Below are positions 1 to 10,083 of a stretch of DNA of 64,000 nucleotides, one piece after another. The translations under genes were made by a program, and so were the position numbers. Location of the stretch: contig NC_072798.1 in NCBI RefSeq assembly GCF_028583425.1, positions 14,572,501-14,636,500 on the forward strand. The letters are read 5' to 3'. The stretch comes from Eublepharis macularius (Eukaryota; Chordata; Lepidosauria; Squamata; Eublepharidae). Positions within the stretch are counted from its first letter, which is position 1; the number at the start of each line of letters is the position of its first letter. The notes below the pieces were generated by a model. The model was not told the DNA's origin and did no database searches. It was given only the letters and a program-made list of their open reading frames with translations.

Positions 1-383
1 GGGTGATCCTACTTGATCCTCACAGACATCTTGTGTGGTGGGTTAAGCTGAGAGAGTCTTGCCCAAGGGCACCTAAAACCTTTTCAGGTTAAGCAGGGAC
101 ACCACATCATTCTGTTTCGACACTCTATGCACTGCACTGTGCTAGTAACACTGTGAGCCAGTATGGTGCAGCCATGACAGGGTCAGACTGGGACTGCGAA
201 TATCCAAACTACATGGATGATAACTGGGTTAAAACAGAACTATGGTGTCTAAGACAATCTGTCCAATCTATGTCTAGTTAAAGAGGCCCCACAATATTAG
301 TAGTGATTCAGTCTTTTTTTAAATTTAGAGGTCTTTCATAATCTGAGGCCCTAAACTGTAGAGCAAGCACTTGTACAACCGGG

Positions 384-592
384 TTTGAGTCCAGTGGCAC
401 TTCAGAGACCAATTAGATTTCCCGGGTGTAAGCTTTTAAGAATCTGAGCTCCCTTGTTCAGATATCTTCTTCAGATACAAAGCAAGAACGTCTAACTCTC
501 GAAAGTTTACACTCCGAAAATCTTGTTGGTCTCTCCGGTGCTGCTACTGGACTCAAATCCTGCTGTTATACTGCAAACCAACATGGCTACCA
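384..592. mobile_element. Head-to-head inverted retroelement 3' end (Penelope-like candidate)
   Basis: The left arm (about 384-470) is the reverse complement of the right arm (about 493-592). Shared landmarks are a GAGTCCAGTGGCAC / GTGCTGCTACTGGACTC end, AGAGACCAA / TTGGTCTC, and a CTCGAAAGTTTACAC-type block. The right end continues into an ACATGGCTACC-like terminus seen in other copies here (18100-18160, 38664-38760). Penelope-like origin is an inference from the inverted arrangement; no coding sequence is present. Confidence 0.5.
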
Positions 593-833
593 ACGTAAAA
601 CTATCTTCACTTGTGCATAAATCCATTATAAATATAGAAATCTTAGTCAATCATGGGCACCATTTCGGCATAGGAAACAGCGACTGTCTTCCACAGTTTG
701 GAAGAAGTTACATTAAAAACTTTTTTTTAGAAGTCTGCTGCCTGATTCATGGGGGGCACCTTGTTTCATTGTTCAAAGAGAAATTTAACCAGTTAATTTA
801 ACGAAACTGTTAAATTAACCCATCAGTTTAACT

Positions 834-834
834 T

Positions 835-884
<50 letters not shown>
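834..884. repeat. (AC)n(AG)n compound microsatellite
   Basis: A short AC run switches directly to about 19 AG units. Just upstream (784-815) is a small perfect inverted repeat, GTTAATTTAAC / GTTAAATTAAC. The rest of 593-1015 has no recognised feature. Confidence 0.95.
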
Positions 885-886
<2 letters not shown>

Positions 887-1015
887 TAAAGATACGGGGT
901 AATGCTTCTGGATATGGGGTGATGCTTCAATGATTCTCCCATGCCTATAGCATGAGCTACATCAGGGAATCCTGGTTCATTGTATTGATGGTATCAGTGC
1001 CTCTTTGTTGGCAGA

Positions 1016-1268
1016 AGAGCCAGTTTGATGTTGTGGTTAAGAGCAGCAGGACTCTAATCTGGAGAGCTGGGATTGATTCCCCACTCCTCTGCTTGAAGCC
1101 AGCTGGCTGACCTTGGGTCAGTCACAGCTCTCTCAGAGCTCTCACAGCCCCACCCACCTCACAGGGCGAGTGTCGTGAGGATAATAACAACACGCTTTGG
1201 CAGCCGCCCTGAATGTGTCATTAAGTTGTCCTGCAGGGCGTTAGAGAAATCGAACGTTGTTATGTTGT
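1016..1268 (+). mobile_element. tRNA-derived SINE (GAGCCAGTTTGGTG type)
   Basis: Starts AGAGCCAGTTTGATG, has a B-box-like GGGATTGATTCCCC, then the body ACCTTGGGTCAGTCACAGC and a tail AAGTTGTCCTGCAGGGC. The copies at 33109 (+) and 59708 (-) share the same order of blocks, so this is a family rather than a single tRNA gene. The head is diverged from any tRNA I can name. Confidence 0.75.
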
Positions 1269-1460
1269 GAGGGTTGAAAAATGAAGAGTTCTCCCTATTT
1301 CCAAGGCCACTGAGTGGTAGATACCTCCAGCCTGGTAACTTAATTTATCAGGATACCTTTCAGCTCCTCCAAAGTACACTGTAATTAATGTTTTCTAGTA
1401 TCAAGTCTGCAAATTGCCGAAATGCAGGGAAATGCCACAATGGAGTTTAAAAAGTTTCAG

Positions 1461-1765
1461 TGTGATGATGGCTTAGTGGCCGAGTGTCTGCTTTCCGTTC
1501 AGAAGTTCCCAGGTTCAATTCTTGGCATTTCCAGTTTTAAAAAGAGCAAGTAATAGATGGATATGAAAGACTCTATCCAAGACCATGGAGAGCTGTTGCC
1601 AGCCAGAGTAGCGAAGACTGACCTTGATAGACATACAGTGAAATCCTAAGCAGAGTTACTCTAGTCTAAGCCCAGTGAAATCAATGAGTTTAAACTGGAA
1701 TAACTACGCTTAGGATTGAGCCGTAACGGTCGGACTCAGTAGAAAGCAACTCCATGAGTTCATCA
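1461..1765 (+). mobile_element. tRNA-Ala-like SINE split by a foldback element
   Basis: The head (1461-1533) has an A-box-like GGCTTAGTGGCCGAG and a B box GGTTCAATTCTTGGC. The body carries GAAAGACTCTATCC and GAGAGCTGTTGCCAGCC. The family tail GGTCGGACTCAGTAGAAAGC resumes at about 1725, after a 90-bp insertion at 1635-1724. The same family occurs at 9395, 11397, 21851 and, reversed, 13932. Confidence 0.7.
1635..1724. mobile_element. Short palindromic MITE-like element inside a SINE
   Basis: The 90-bp sequence is nearly its own reverse complement: ACAGTGAAATCCTAAGCAG at the left pairs with CTACGCTTAGGATTGAGCCGT at the right, around a CAGTGAAATCAATG-like centre. A closely related copy lies at 4462-4551. 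It interrupts the SINE at 1461-1765. I could not define a clear target duplication. Confidence 0.7.
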
Positions 1766-3115
1766 AAGTACTTGCTTGCAGTGTTCAATTTCTTAGCTGC
1801 CACTTTTATTATTCCTAGCCGAGCATTTATCATTATGCCATACCTAAGTGAGAGAACTTCTGCTTCTTTCCCCAGAGAGAAAGGCTGAACAGTTGTGATT
1901 CAGATATAGCAGATATTTTATTAAGACTCTCCCCTTTTAGTTTATTTACAGGACAAGGCATGTTTTTAAAGGGATCTATTATTAACTCTGAGAAGGCAAA
2001 AAAAAAAAAACCCTCTTCGAAACAATTTCAGCCGAGAAACCAATCAAGCATCTTTTTTTTTCCCCCAGTGCAATTTCACACAGGCATAAGGAAGGAGAAC
2101 TGTAATCATATCTAATTAGAGTTAAAATAATGTTTCCCTTTGAAATCTTTAATTAGCTGTGTTTTATTACATAAACATTTTTGACACAGAGCACAGTATG
2201 TGCAAGAATTCAGGGATACGTTAAGCAGTGTAAAGTTCTCGGGCACCCAGTGTGTGGGCGAAAACCTGACAAGGAGTGGCTGTTGTTACCAGATGTCTGG
2301 GTCTATCAGCCGGTCCATGATGCTGGCTACAAAACAGCGGGCTGGCATTTCAACCTTTGTCGCTTCTATTGAAGCTTCCCATCGAGCTTTCAATTTAACA
2401 GCATCACAAGGAGACAAAAGACGTTTCGAACAATATGCCTCTGAGTTCAGAGACAAAATCTCATTTAAACTTGCTCAGTCGCTCCGAAAGTATTAGCTAT
2501 TGTTGCCAGACGGCGTATCCTCCGGCAAGACATATTACTGGTTGGGAAGGAGGGGAAGGGTTGTTTTATCTTTCTTTCTTTTTTTTTTTGCTTATTATTA
2601 TTATTATTCCTTTTTTTTTTTTGCCCTTCAGTTTGATAAAATAAAAGCCCAGATTTACTGGCAAACGTACAGCCTGCTTGTCAGAAGCTCGCAGCACAAT
2701 TTAATTAACCTTATTACAAATATGGTTTTCTTGAAGATTACATCACTATCTCCCCTCCCCCCTCCTTTTGCCTGCTGCTGATTCAACGTCTCCTAAGCTT
2801 TGGAGAATATGTTCATATTTTAAAAAGAAAGGTTAAGGTGGTAAATTATCTAAAACTTTTTCCTCCCTTGATTTATTTCTTAGCTTTCTCTACACATTTT
2901 CAGCATATTTTATTTCTATGCCAGCTGTTAACTTGCTTTGGTCCAACTGTGGATCACAGCAGTGGCTTGTGTTAGGATTCAAGTTGCCGTGGATTTTGCC
3001 CAAAGCAAAAGGGGATCCTGAAAAGGTGAAGTGTGTGGAAGGATTTCAAACAACATTTAAAGAAGGCTAATTTCTCGTGGTGGAGAGGGTGTCTACCTAT
3101 CTAAGCTGCTGCCAC
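1766..3115. other. Repeat-poor block, candidate conserved non-coding DNA
   Basis: About 1.35 kb with no recognised transposon. It has AT-rich stretches with homeodomain-type cores (CTAATTAGAG near 2110, TTTAATTAGC near 2150) and a balanced segment at 2170-2520. Poly-A, poly-T and pyrimidine runs occur near 2000, 2050, 2580 and 2750. Two overlapping frames of 63 and 98 codons at 2181-2496 look like chance. Function is unknown. Confidence 0.4.
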
Positions 3116-3123
3116 TTTTTAAC

Positions 3124-3567
3124 CAGGGGTCATTTCGTAGAAAAATAGCTGGAGGAACTCATTAGCATAACTCATTAGCATAACTCATTAACATGTCATG
3201 CCCCTTGACATCACCGGAAGTGTGTCATTAACATAACTGATTTGCATATGCCACACACCCTGACATCACCTATCCTGGCTGTTTTGGACCCAATCCTGGC
3301 CATTCAGGGCAGAAATTAGATCCGAAATGGCAAAAAGTGGCTGAAAATGGTCGAAAAGGGGCCCAAAATGGTCAGGATCGGGCCGCTGATGAGCGGGAGA
3401 GTGAACCACCACCCATCAGAGGCCCGATCTGGGCTGTTTTGTCCCCAATCCAGGCCAAAACAGGCCAAAAATGGCTTAGTCAGGTGGGTGGGGCCACCTG
3501 ACATGTGACCTCTTTGGGGAACTGCCAGAACTGCGTTCCTGCACATTCCCCCTCGAAATGAGCCCTG
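3124..3567. mobile_element. Non-autonomous hAT-type MITE (CAGGGGTCATTT family)
   Basis: Left end CAGGGGTCATTTCGTAG and right end CTCGAAATGAGCCCTG are imperfect terminal inverted repeats. Flanking 8-mers TTTTTAAC (3116-3123) and CTTTTACC (3568-3575) agree at 6 of 8 bases, fitting a decayed hAT target duplication. Near the left end lie several CATTAGCATAACT repeats. No transposase frame. Related copies: 46389, 48435 and a truncated one at 55078. Confidence 0.8.
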
Positions 3568-3599
3568 CTTTTACCTAAGATAATGTTTTTTATAAAACT

Positions 3600-4008
3600 T
3601 CTGTAGGAACTTGGAAAGCAACCTAATTACAAACTAAGGGGATTGATGGAGGATAAGTCTATCAAGATAACTAAATGGAATGTCCAGAGACAGTAACCCT
3701 CTGAATACTAATGCTGAGGGCAACATCAGGAGAAGGTCCTGGTTTCTATGCACTGGGGAGGATCCAACCATTCTCCAATGAGCTTTCCGCCAACATAAGT
3801 GGCTCTTCTTCCAAAAGAATAGCCACTGAAGCTGGAGGAAATCTCCTTAGGCTACAGGAGGGCATCAAACTTTGCTGCGTGGAATGGTGGGGTAGTAGGA
3901 TCCAACTCACTGTGTTGGCTCTCCAGGTCACTCAATGGCTGCTGTGTGACACAGGATAGTGGACTAGATGGACCACAGGTCTGCTCTAACAGGGCATTTC
4001 TTATGTTA
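3600..4008 (+). mobile_element. Interspersed repeat with an internal insertion
   Basis: Two blocks, 3600-3756 and about 3933-4008, match in order the continuous copy at 39165-39402. Landmarks are GCAACATCAGGAGAAGG and GGACTAGATGGACCACAGG. Between them lie about 175 bp (3757-3932) absent from the other copy and edged by AGGATCCAACC-like sequence on both sides. The ending resembles CR1/L2 LINE tails, but the family is not settled. Confidence 0.5.
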
Positions 4009-4034
4009 TATAATTTTGATAAGGACAGTCAAAG

Positions 4035-4258
4035 TTGAGAACCGGCAGTGTGCAGTGGTAGAAGAGTTGGACAAGGATTTGGGATCCTTATATTTCAGTC
4101 CCAGCTCTGCCATGGAAGCTTGCTGGACGACCTTGGACCAGTCACTCCCCCTCTGCCTAATGTATCTCACAGGGCAAAATGGAAGAGGGAAGAATGATGT
4201 TGTAAGCTGCTTTGGGTCCCCATTGGAGAGGAAAGTGAGGTATAAATATCTACATTAA
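4035..4258 (+). mobile_element. tRNA-derived SINE fragment
   Basis: Head-like GTGTGCAGTGGTAGAAGAG, then GCCATGGAAGCTTGCTGG, ACCTTGGACCAGTCACTC, CTCACAGGGC and a tail GAGGTATAAATATC. Same order of blocks as 19690 and 41530. Confidence 0.6.
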
Positions 4259-4461
4259 TTTCTCAGGGCAATTCTGTCCAACTTAGAAGCTGAAACCTGA
4301 TGCAACTGTTTTTCAAGCAATGGGGCAGATGGGCAGCACTCTTGGTGGAGTGGGTTCTTTTTCCTCTCCAGTGTCAAACTCTGGAAAAAGAAATATTCCA
4401 AAATAACACAATGAAGACTATGGTGGGTAGCACTGATTGACCGATGCCTGTTACGTCACTA

Positions 4462-4551
4462 ACAATGAAATCCTAAGCAGAGTTACTCCAGTCTAAGCCC
4501 ATTGAAATCAATGGGCTTAGACTGGAGTATCTCTGCTTAGGATTTCACTGT
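4462..4551. mobile_element. Palindromic MITE-like element
   Basis: A near-perfect 90-bp palindrome: ATGAAATCCTAAGCAGAG at the left pairs with CTCTGCTTAGGATTTCA at the right, with CCATTGAAATCAATGG at the centre. Closest relative in the window is 1635-1724. Too short to code for anything. Confidence 0.75.
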
Positions 4552-5308
4552 AAGACTGCCCCCATCCCTAGAGCAGTTCTGCACTTAAAAATACCTTTCC
4601 CTTTTTAATTCCTAAGGAGAACGATTGACCTATAAATGGATACATAAACATGTGGCCCAAAGCACAGCAGGAACTAAGAGACTGATGGCTCAGCCCGCAT
4701 TTAACTCAGTGGCATTTAACTCATGCTAATTGTAAAGAAGATGGATGACCAAGAAACCTCCAGAATAAGCTTCCTTTTAACATCACCTCTACTGTTACCA
4801 TAATTGTGATTGTTCAGCATTTATATAGCACTTGTGAGATACAACGGGAGGGCTTTGCATACACTTTCAGGCTTTGGATCTTAAGCTCCAAAGCAGCCAA
4901 CATGGCCCCTGAGATACAAGCAGGGTACTGTGTCTGTTATTTGGAACTCCAACAACACAAGGCTTTATGCAGCAAATGCCACAGTTCAGGGCAGCCATCT
5001 TAATTTTGGCTTTCCTAAACCAAGAGGGCAAGATTCTCAGGCGAAGGCCTCTAGAGGTCTTTCTTTTAAAAGGCTCGGTGATACAAGCTCAAGCAAGTTG
5101 TCCCCACTGCCTTCTCCTAAGCCACTGTTGGTTGAGTCCAAGTCAAGCTGCAGTGACAGTGCCGGTCTAGGAGCCAACATCTATCATCTCCCAAACTGCC
5201 AGGTGGAAGATGAGAACATAACGCCATACTTAAGTTTCTTCAAATTTGGGTCACCTGATCTGCATATTGTTTTGCATCTCTTTCATTAACTACCATGAAG
5301 AAGCCATA
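4552..5308. other. No recognised feature
   Basis: Ordinary non-coding sequence. A 119-codon frame at 4930-5289 has no recognisable domain and no sign of exon borders; I treat it as chance. Confidence 0.5.
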
Positions 5309-5380
5309 GAGAGCCAGTATGGTGTAATGGCTAGAGGGTCTGGCTAGGATCTCAGAGACCCAGGTCATAATTGCAGTCCA
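5309..5380 (+). mobile_element. SINE head fragment
   Basis: GAGAGCCAGTATGGTGTAATGG is the head block of the SINE family at 1016 and 33109; the body is missing after about 70 bp. A shorter piece of the same type is at 153-200. Confidence 0.5.
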
Positions 5381-5384
5381 GTAG

Positions 5385-5655
5385 GTAGTTGAGTCTTTAC
5401 ATTTTGTATATCTTCCCTGAATCCAGAGAGATTATCTTGTATCTTCTGATCTGTTTTCTGTAAGTAGGCCAAGATGTTTTTGTTCTCTTGTTGGATTTCT
5501 TCCACAGCCTCAGTCTTCTGCACCAGATCAGTAAATAGTCTGGAGTTGCCGTGAGATGGAAGATATTACCTTTTCCACTATTATTTCTACATCATCTTTG
5601 GAACACAGTTCAGTTCTAGCCTTTCTCGTACCTTTTGGCGTTCTCCTGTTTTGAT
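5385..5655 (-). mobile_element. Decayed L1-type LINE, ORF1 coiled-coil fragment
   Basis: On the minus strand, two frames joined by a frameshift give peptides such as EIQQENKNILAYLQKTD and IQDNLSGFREDIQNVK. This charged, heptad-like pattern is typical of the L1 ORF1p coiled coil, the RNA-binding trimer that packages L1 RNA. A stop and a frameshift show it is dead. Family assignment is by pattern only. Confidence 0.5.
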
Positions 5656-5667
5656 ATCTTATACCCA

Positions 5668-5840
5668 ATGGGGAACCAAAGCAGCTGACAACATTGTTCT
5701 CCCCTCCTCCACTTTAACCTCATAACAACAACCTTATGAGGTAGGTTAGGCTAACAGAGAATAACTGGTCCATGGTCAGTGAGTTCCCATGGCAGAGTGG
5801 ACATCTGAACTTTGGTCTTCCAGGTGTAACGATCAACTGG
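5668..5840 (-). mobile_element. SINE or LINE tail fragment
   Basis: Contains CCAAAGCAGCTGACAACATT, CTTATGAGGTAGGTTAGGC and a reversed head-like CTTTGGTCTTCCAGGTG. The same order occurs at 24465-24690 and 39745-39965. Confidence 0.5.
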
Positions 5841-6479
5841 CAAAACCAAGCAATCTACAGAGAACGGTAGGGACTCTACAAACTTGGAAGCCTGGGGAGA
5901 CTCCCCATGTGTGCAAAATATGCAACTTTACGAATTAACCAAAGAGAGGAAGAAAAATCCAAAACAGCTGGGGAAGACAGAGCATGCACCAAGAGGTACC
6001 AAATGCTAAGAGCTGATGAGTATCAGAATCACAGAAGTGGAAATTTGGGGAGGGGGTTCCCTAATTCCTAGAAATTCCTTGTTGGAAATCCCCAGCTATT
6101 GTATGTGTTGTGTGTGTGTATCCACACTCAAATTGTCTCCGGGCCTTATATCCATGCTGCTGTCTCTCAGATCCCAGAAAACCTCCATCTGAAAATTAGG
6201 GGCCCTTTCAGAGAAGCTCCGAAGCAGCACAAGTCAAGAAATCTGGTGACTCTCAACAGAAATGCTTGGCTGTAGCTGCATAACATCAACCTATATTTTA
6301 TGTACAGATGTCACCTTCTTTGAGAATTTTCAGAAGGGCTGGATTGACCATTATGCTAAGTACAGTCCAGCGTGAGCCATATGACAGCCTCTGCCTTGGG
6401 AAAAAATATTGAAGAATGATGTAAGTAAGAACTGCAAAGTTGAAACGGAGCTAAAACCCAGGTATCCAGAGCAACAATA
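5841..6479. other. No recognised feature
   Basis: Unremarkable non-coding sequence; a short TGTGTGTGTG run near 6106. Confidence 0.5.
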
Positions 6480-6640
6480 TTTATTCAGTTCTTGTAGTAT
6501 TCAAACTGCTTCATATACAGCATCACCAACAGTCCTGTAAGGTAGACGAGAGTTATTCCCACATTGCAGGGGGATTGGAGCCAAGGAAGAGTGACTTGAC
6601 TATGTCAGCCCAGGAAGTATGTGACGGAGATAAAATTTAA
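6480..6640 (-). mobile_element. Diverged SINE/LINE tail fragment
   Basis: CTGTAAGGTAGACGAGAG, CCCACATTGCAGG and AGTGACTTGAC follow the order of the 5668 fragment but are more diverged. Confidence 0.35.
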
Positions 6641-6649
6641 TGTCATAAC

Positions 6650-7475
6650 TAGAGATGGACACTAACAGAAAAATGAACATGATGTCCGTTGTTCATCGCC
6701 ATCCACGAACAGGGACTCACAAACAACCACGAACATGGTCCTGTTCACGAACATGTCCATGGTTGGCTGTTCGTGGGGGCCAGCAGGCTCTCCTCCAGCC
6801 ATCATCCAAGTCAAGATCCCTGCTGCACCACTCCCAGAAACCTGACCTGAGCAGGCAGCAGGAAAGATATCAATAATAAATAATAGCTTGGCCCAGAGCC
6901 TGACAGCAGCCTTGGAACTTGAAGGGGTAGACTCCTACTGCACCACTCCCAGAAACCTTACTTGAGTAGGCAGCAGGAAAGGTACCAATAATAAATAATA
7001 GCTTGGTCCAGCGCCTGGCAGCAGCCCTGGAACTTAAAGAGGTAAATCCCTATCCCACCACACACAAAGAAAATTCAAGTTCCAATGCACTCTCCATGTG
7101 TCTCTCTCAAAATGCCAACAGCAGCTGTCTCTCCCTCTCCAAAGCCAGAGCTGGGAGCCCCCCTCCCACCTGCTCTTTGTTCCCTCGTAACAAATTTGCA
7201 GTTCCACGCCTGCCTATCAAGCTAAATTGGGGTTAGATTGGAGTTTCCAGGACAACAGCAGGAGTTCAGACAGACTTCAGACAATCCCTGCCTAAGTTGC
7301 CAAGGGAATTGATTGCAGGTGCCAGATTGTCTGGCTTGACGAACAGCAACGAACGAGGCTTGCAACGACCACCTGTTCGTTTAGAATGGGGCCTCACAAA
7401 CAGCTTGTTCGCGAACAGCAGACTGGGCTGTTTGTGGCTTTTTTTTGTTCGTATTGCTGTTCGTACCCATCTCTA
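6650..7475. mobile_element. Non-autonomous hAT-type element, 826 bp (TAGAGATGGGCACGAAC family)
   Basis: Ends TAGAGATGGACACTAAC and GTTCGTACCCATCTCTA are inverted repeats shared with 43761-44165. Flanking 8-mers GTCATAAC and GTCACACA agree at 5 of 8. The subterminal regions are rich in CACGAACA / TGTTCG motifs, a usual arrangement for transposase binding. Internally, about 115 bp is duplicated in tandem (6823-6937 and 6938-7052). No transposase sequence is seen. Confidence 0.75.
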
Positions 7476-7483
7476 GTCACACA

Positions 7484-8337
7484 ACCCACCCAATCGCCAT
7501 CTTGGACTGTACTCTCTCACCACAGTCATGCAATTCACACATGTACAATGCATGCAATTCATTACAACACTGTGTAATGAAGCAAATACAGCTTCAGCTG
7601 TTCTGGAAGCAATTTGGCTCAGTTTTTAAGAAAGACATTCCTCATGATGCTGACGTGTGATTACCTTACAAAAATAGACAGAAGTGTGTCATAAAATCAA
7701 CAAAAAGCCACATACCAATCAAGGGGCAGGGGCTTCAATACTGTCTTTCGCTACTGTCTTCTATACTGTCTTTTTGAAGCTTTGTGACTGGCTGGCATTT
7801 TATTTAGGGGGTGAACTCCACGCTTTTACTGCTTGAATATAAAACAGCAAACATTTCAAAACCTGAAGGCTTTGCAGTGTCCGGCTTTCTTATCAGAACC
7901 CTCCATGGACAAAACACCTGTTTGCGCTGGCACAGAAAGAAGAATGTGTGAGCCAGAAGCTAAGACATCTTGCTAGGCAGAGGCTGCCAAACAATATTGC
8001 AGCAAATCTGAGACTGAACGTCAGATTTTTATTATGAGTCTGGACCTTGGTTGGGTGGCTATTGGCCGTTCCACTGGAAAAAGCCACAGGGCACAAACAT
8101 GGCAGAATGCCATATTTTGTGTATGTATGTTCTAAGGAATACCTAATGTGGCAGATGTGGTTAATTCCACCATTCTGAAACGAAATATACATTCTCCCCA
8201 TTTTTGAGACTTACCTTAATGAATGGCAACCCTTGCACCGGTAGATGACATTCAAGTGTCCATTTCGACACTTGTTTAAAGAGGTTACATCGGACCCGCA
8301 CGAATGCATTGCCTTTCAATTGTACTCAGTTTCTTTT
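7484..8337. other. No recognised feature
   Basis: No transposon or gene recognised. A 102-codon minus frame at 7893-8201 shows no domain. Confidence 0.5.
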
Positions 8338-8425
8338 CAGTAGCCTCATGCATCTGAAGTGGCTTCAAGCCCCTGAAAGCTTACGCTAGAATGAAACCTT
8401 GTTAGTCTTAAAGGTCTGAGATGCA
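8338..8425 (+). mobile_element. Retroelement 3'-end fragment (Penelope-like candidate)
   Basis: CCTGAAAGCTTACGCTAG, CTTGTTAGTCTTAAAGG matches the 3' block of the element at 18060-18120. Only the 3' end is present. Confidence 0.5.
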
Positions 8426-8448
8426 TGTTCTTATTACTCAAAAAATCA

Positions 8449-8548
8449 ATTTAACAGCTGCCATCCTAAACGGAGTTACACCTTTCTAAATCCATTGAAG
8501 TCAATGGGCTTAGAATGGTGTAACACTGTTTCAGATTACACTGTTAAG
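8449..8548. mobile_element. Diverged palindromic MITE-like element
   Basis: ATCCTAAACGGAGTTACACC at the left pairs imperfectly with GGTGTAACACTGTTTCAGAT at the right, around CCATTGAAGTCAATGG. Relatives lie at 4462, 18675 and 52985. Confidence 0.6.
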
Positions 8549-8716
8549 TTCTATCCTCCTTCTTCCATTCTTCCTTCTTCCTCTCTCTTTATTTTCTTGT
8601 TGCTCTTTCATGCACACCTAGATGTAGACTAGAGGCAGCACTATAAGTCTAGGGAGAGGTCATGGCTTGGAGGTACCACAAAGGAGAACCCGAGTTCAGT
8701 TCCTGCCATCTCCACA

Positions 8717-9250
8717 GTTGTTGTTGTTGTTGTTGTTGTTGTTATTTATTGGATTTATTATCTGCTCTCTCCACAGATGGGCTCAGAGCGTATTACAACA
8801 TAAATAAAATATAAAAACAGCATTAAAACCATAAAATAAAATATAAGAATACTTTTGGGGGGCAACTCATATTGCTCAACCCCCAACCAAAAATATTCCA
8901 CGAGGTGGGAAAGGGAAGACAATATTAATATATTAGTGGAGATCTGGGGTGAAGATTTTTTTATTCCTCCCCCCCCCCCACACACACACACACACAACAG
9001 AAGCCAGCCAGGAAGCCCACCTGTACCTCAGCTGCAACCATATGCCTAGTAGAACATCTCCATCCTGCAGGCCTGGCAGAAAGATAGCAAATCTTGCAGG
9101 GCCCTTGTTTCAGCAGAGTTCCACCAGGCTGGTGCCAGGATCGAAAAGGCCCTGGCCCTGGTCAAGGCTGACCAAGCATCTTGCAACCAGGGATCACCAC
9201 CAGCAGCTGTTTGTCAGCTGAACAGAGCACCCTCCGGGGAACATATGGTA
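8717..9250 (-). mobile_element. L2-like LINE 3' region
   Basis: Begins with a (TTG)n run (8719-8743) and ATTTATTGGATTTATTATC, then an AT-rich stretch read as a reversed 3' UTR. At 9110-9240 comes a reversed conserved block: AGAGTTCCACCAGGCTGG, TCGAAAAGGCCCTGGCCC. That block corresponds in layout to 45840-45920, where the L2-like reading frame is still open. C-rich and CA runs occur at 8970-8995. Confidence 0.5.
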
Positions 9251-9257
9251 AGAGACA

Positions 9258-9394
9258 GTCCCACAGTTAAAAGGATCAAGTAGTAAATGGTATGAAAGAC
9301 CTCAGTCTGAGCTGTTGGAGAGCTGCCGCCAGTCACAAGAGACAATACTGAGCTTGATAGGCCAAGAGGTTGACTCAGCAGAAAGCAGAATGGC
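9258..9394 (+). mobile_element. tRNA-Ala-like SINE, head missing
   Basis: Body and tail only: GTAAATGGTATGAAAGACC, GAGAGCTGCCGCCAGTC, ACAATACTGAGCTTGATAGG. A second copy of the same family follows directly at 9395. Confidence 0.6.
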
Positions 9395-9600
9395 TCTGGT
9401 GGGGCTGTGGCTCAGCAGCAGCACGTCTGCTTGGTATGCAGGACGTTTCAGGTTCAATTCCTGGCACCTCCAGTTAAGAAGATCAGGTAGCCAGTGATGC
9501 GAAAGACCTCTACCTGTGACTTTGGAGAGCCAGTGCCACTCTGAGTAGACAATGCTGACTCTGATGGATCACTATAAGGCGGGTGGATGCTTTGATGTGT
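9395..9600 (+). mobile_element. tRNA-Ala-like SINE
   Basis: Head with GGCTGTGGCTCAGCAGC (A box) and GGTTCAATTCCTGGC (B box), then GCGAAAGACCTCTACC, GAGAGCCAGTGCCACTC and a TATAAGGC tail. Mismatches and the tail show a SINE, not a working tRNA gene. Short (TTTA)n follows at 9613. Confidence 0.7.
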
Positions 9601-9949
9601 TTGAGGCAGCTTCATTTATTTATTTATTTTTGTAGGCCGCCTTTCTCCCCAAATAGGGTTCCGGTGTTGTCCACAGAGATCATTAACTGCACAACAAGGT
9701 CGCAATGCCATTTCAGGAACTTCCCTCCTCTTTTGAATAATTTTGTATTGTCCAGTTATACTTTTGCTCCACCGGCCGTACTAGGGTAGCTGAAGAGACT
9801 CAACTCTGTTTCAGGAAGTCCCCAGTTTGATTCCTGCCTCTGCTATGAATTCACAAGGTGGCCTTAAACAGGCCATTCTCTCTCCCCACCCCCAATATAT
9901 GGGGATAAATGTTCTGACCTACCTCGCAGAGTCATTGTAAAGGATTCCA

Positions 9950-10083
9950 ACAAGTGTGACACTGAGAGATCTCTGTCTTTTGGTGCTACACCTCTGAAGA
10001 TGCCAGCCACAGCTGCTGGCGAAACCTCAGGTACTACAATGCCAAGACCACGGCAATACAGCCCGGAAAACCCACAACAACCA
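9950..10083 (+). mobile_element. Half copy of the 10868-11165 retroelement
   Basis: GACACTGAGAGATCTCTGTC, CACCTCTGAAGATGCCAG and GCCCGGAAAACCCACAACAA match in order the right arm of the inverted copy 0.9 kb downstream. Orientation is plus. Confidence 0.65.

Noticed and set aside
4930..5289. 119-codon frame as a host exon
   Set aside because: No domain, overlapping frames in other phases, no clear splice signals.
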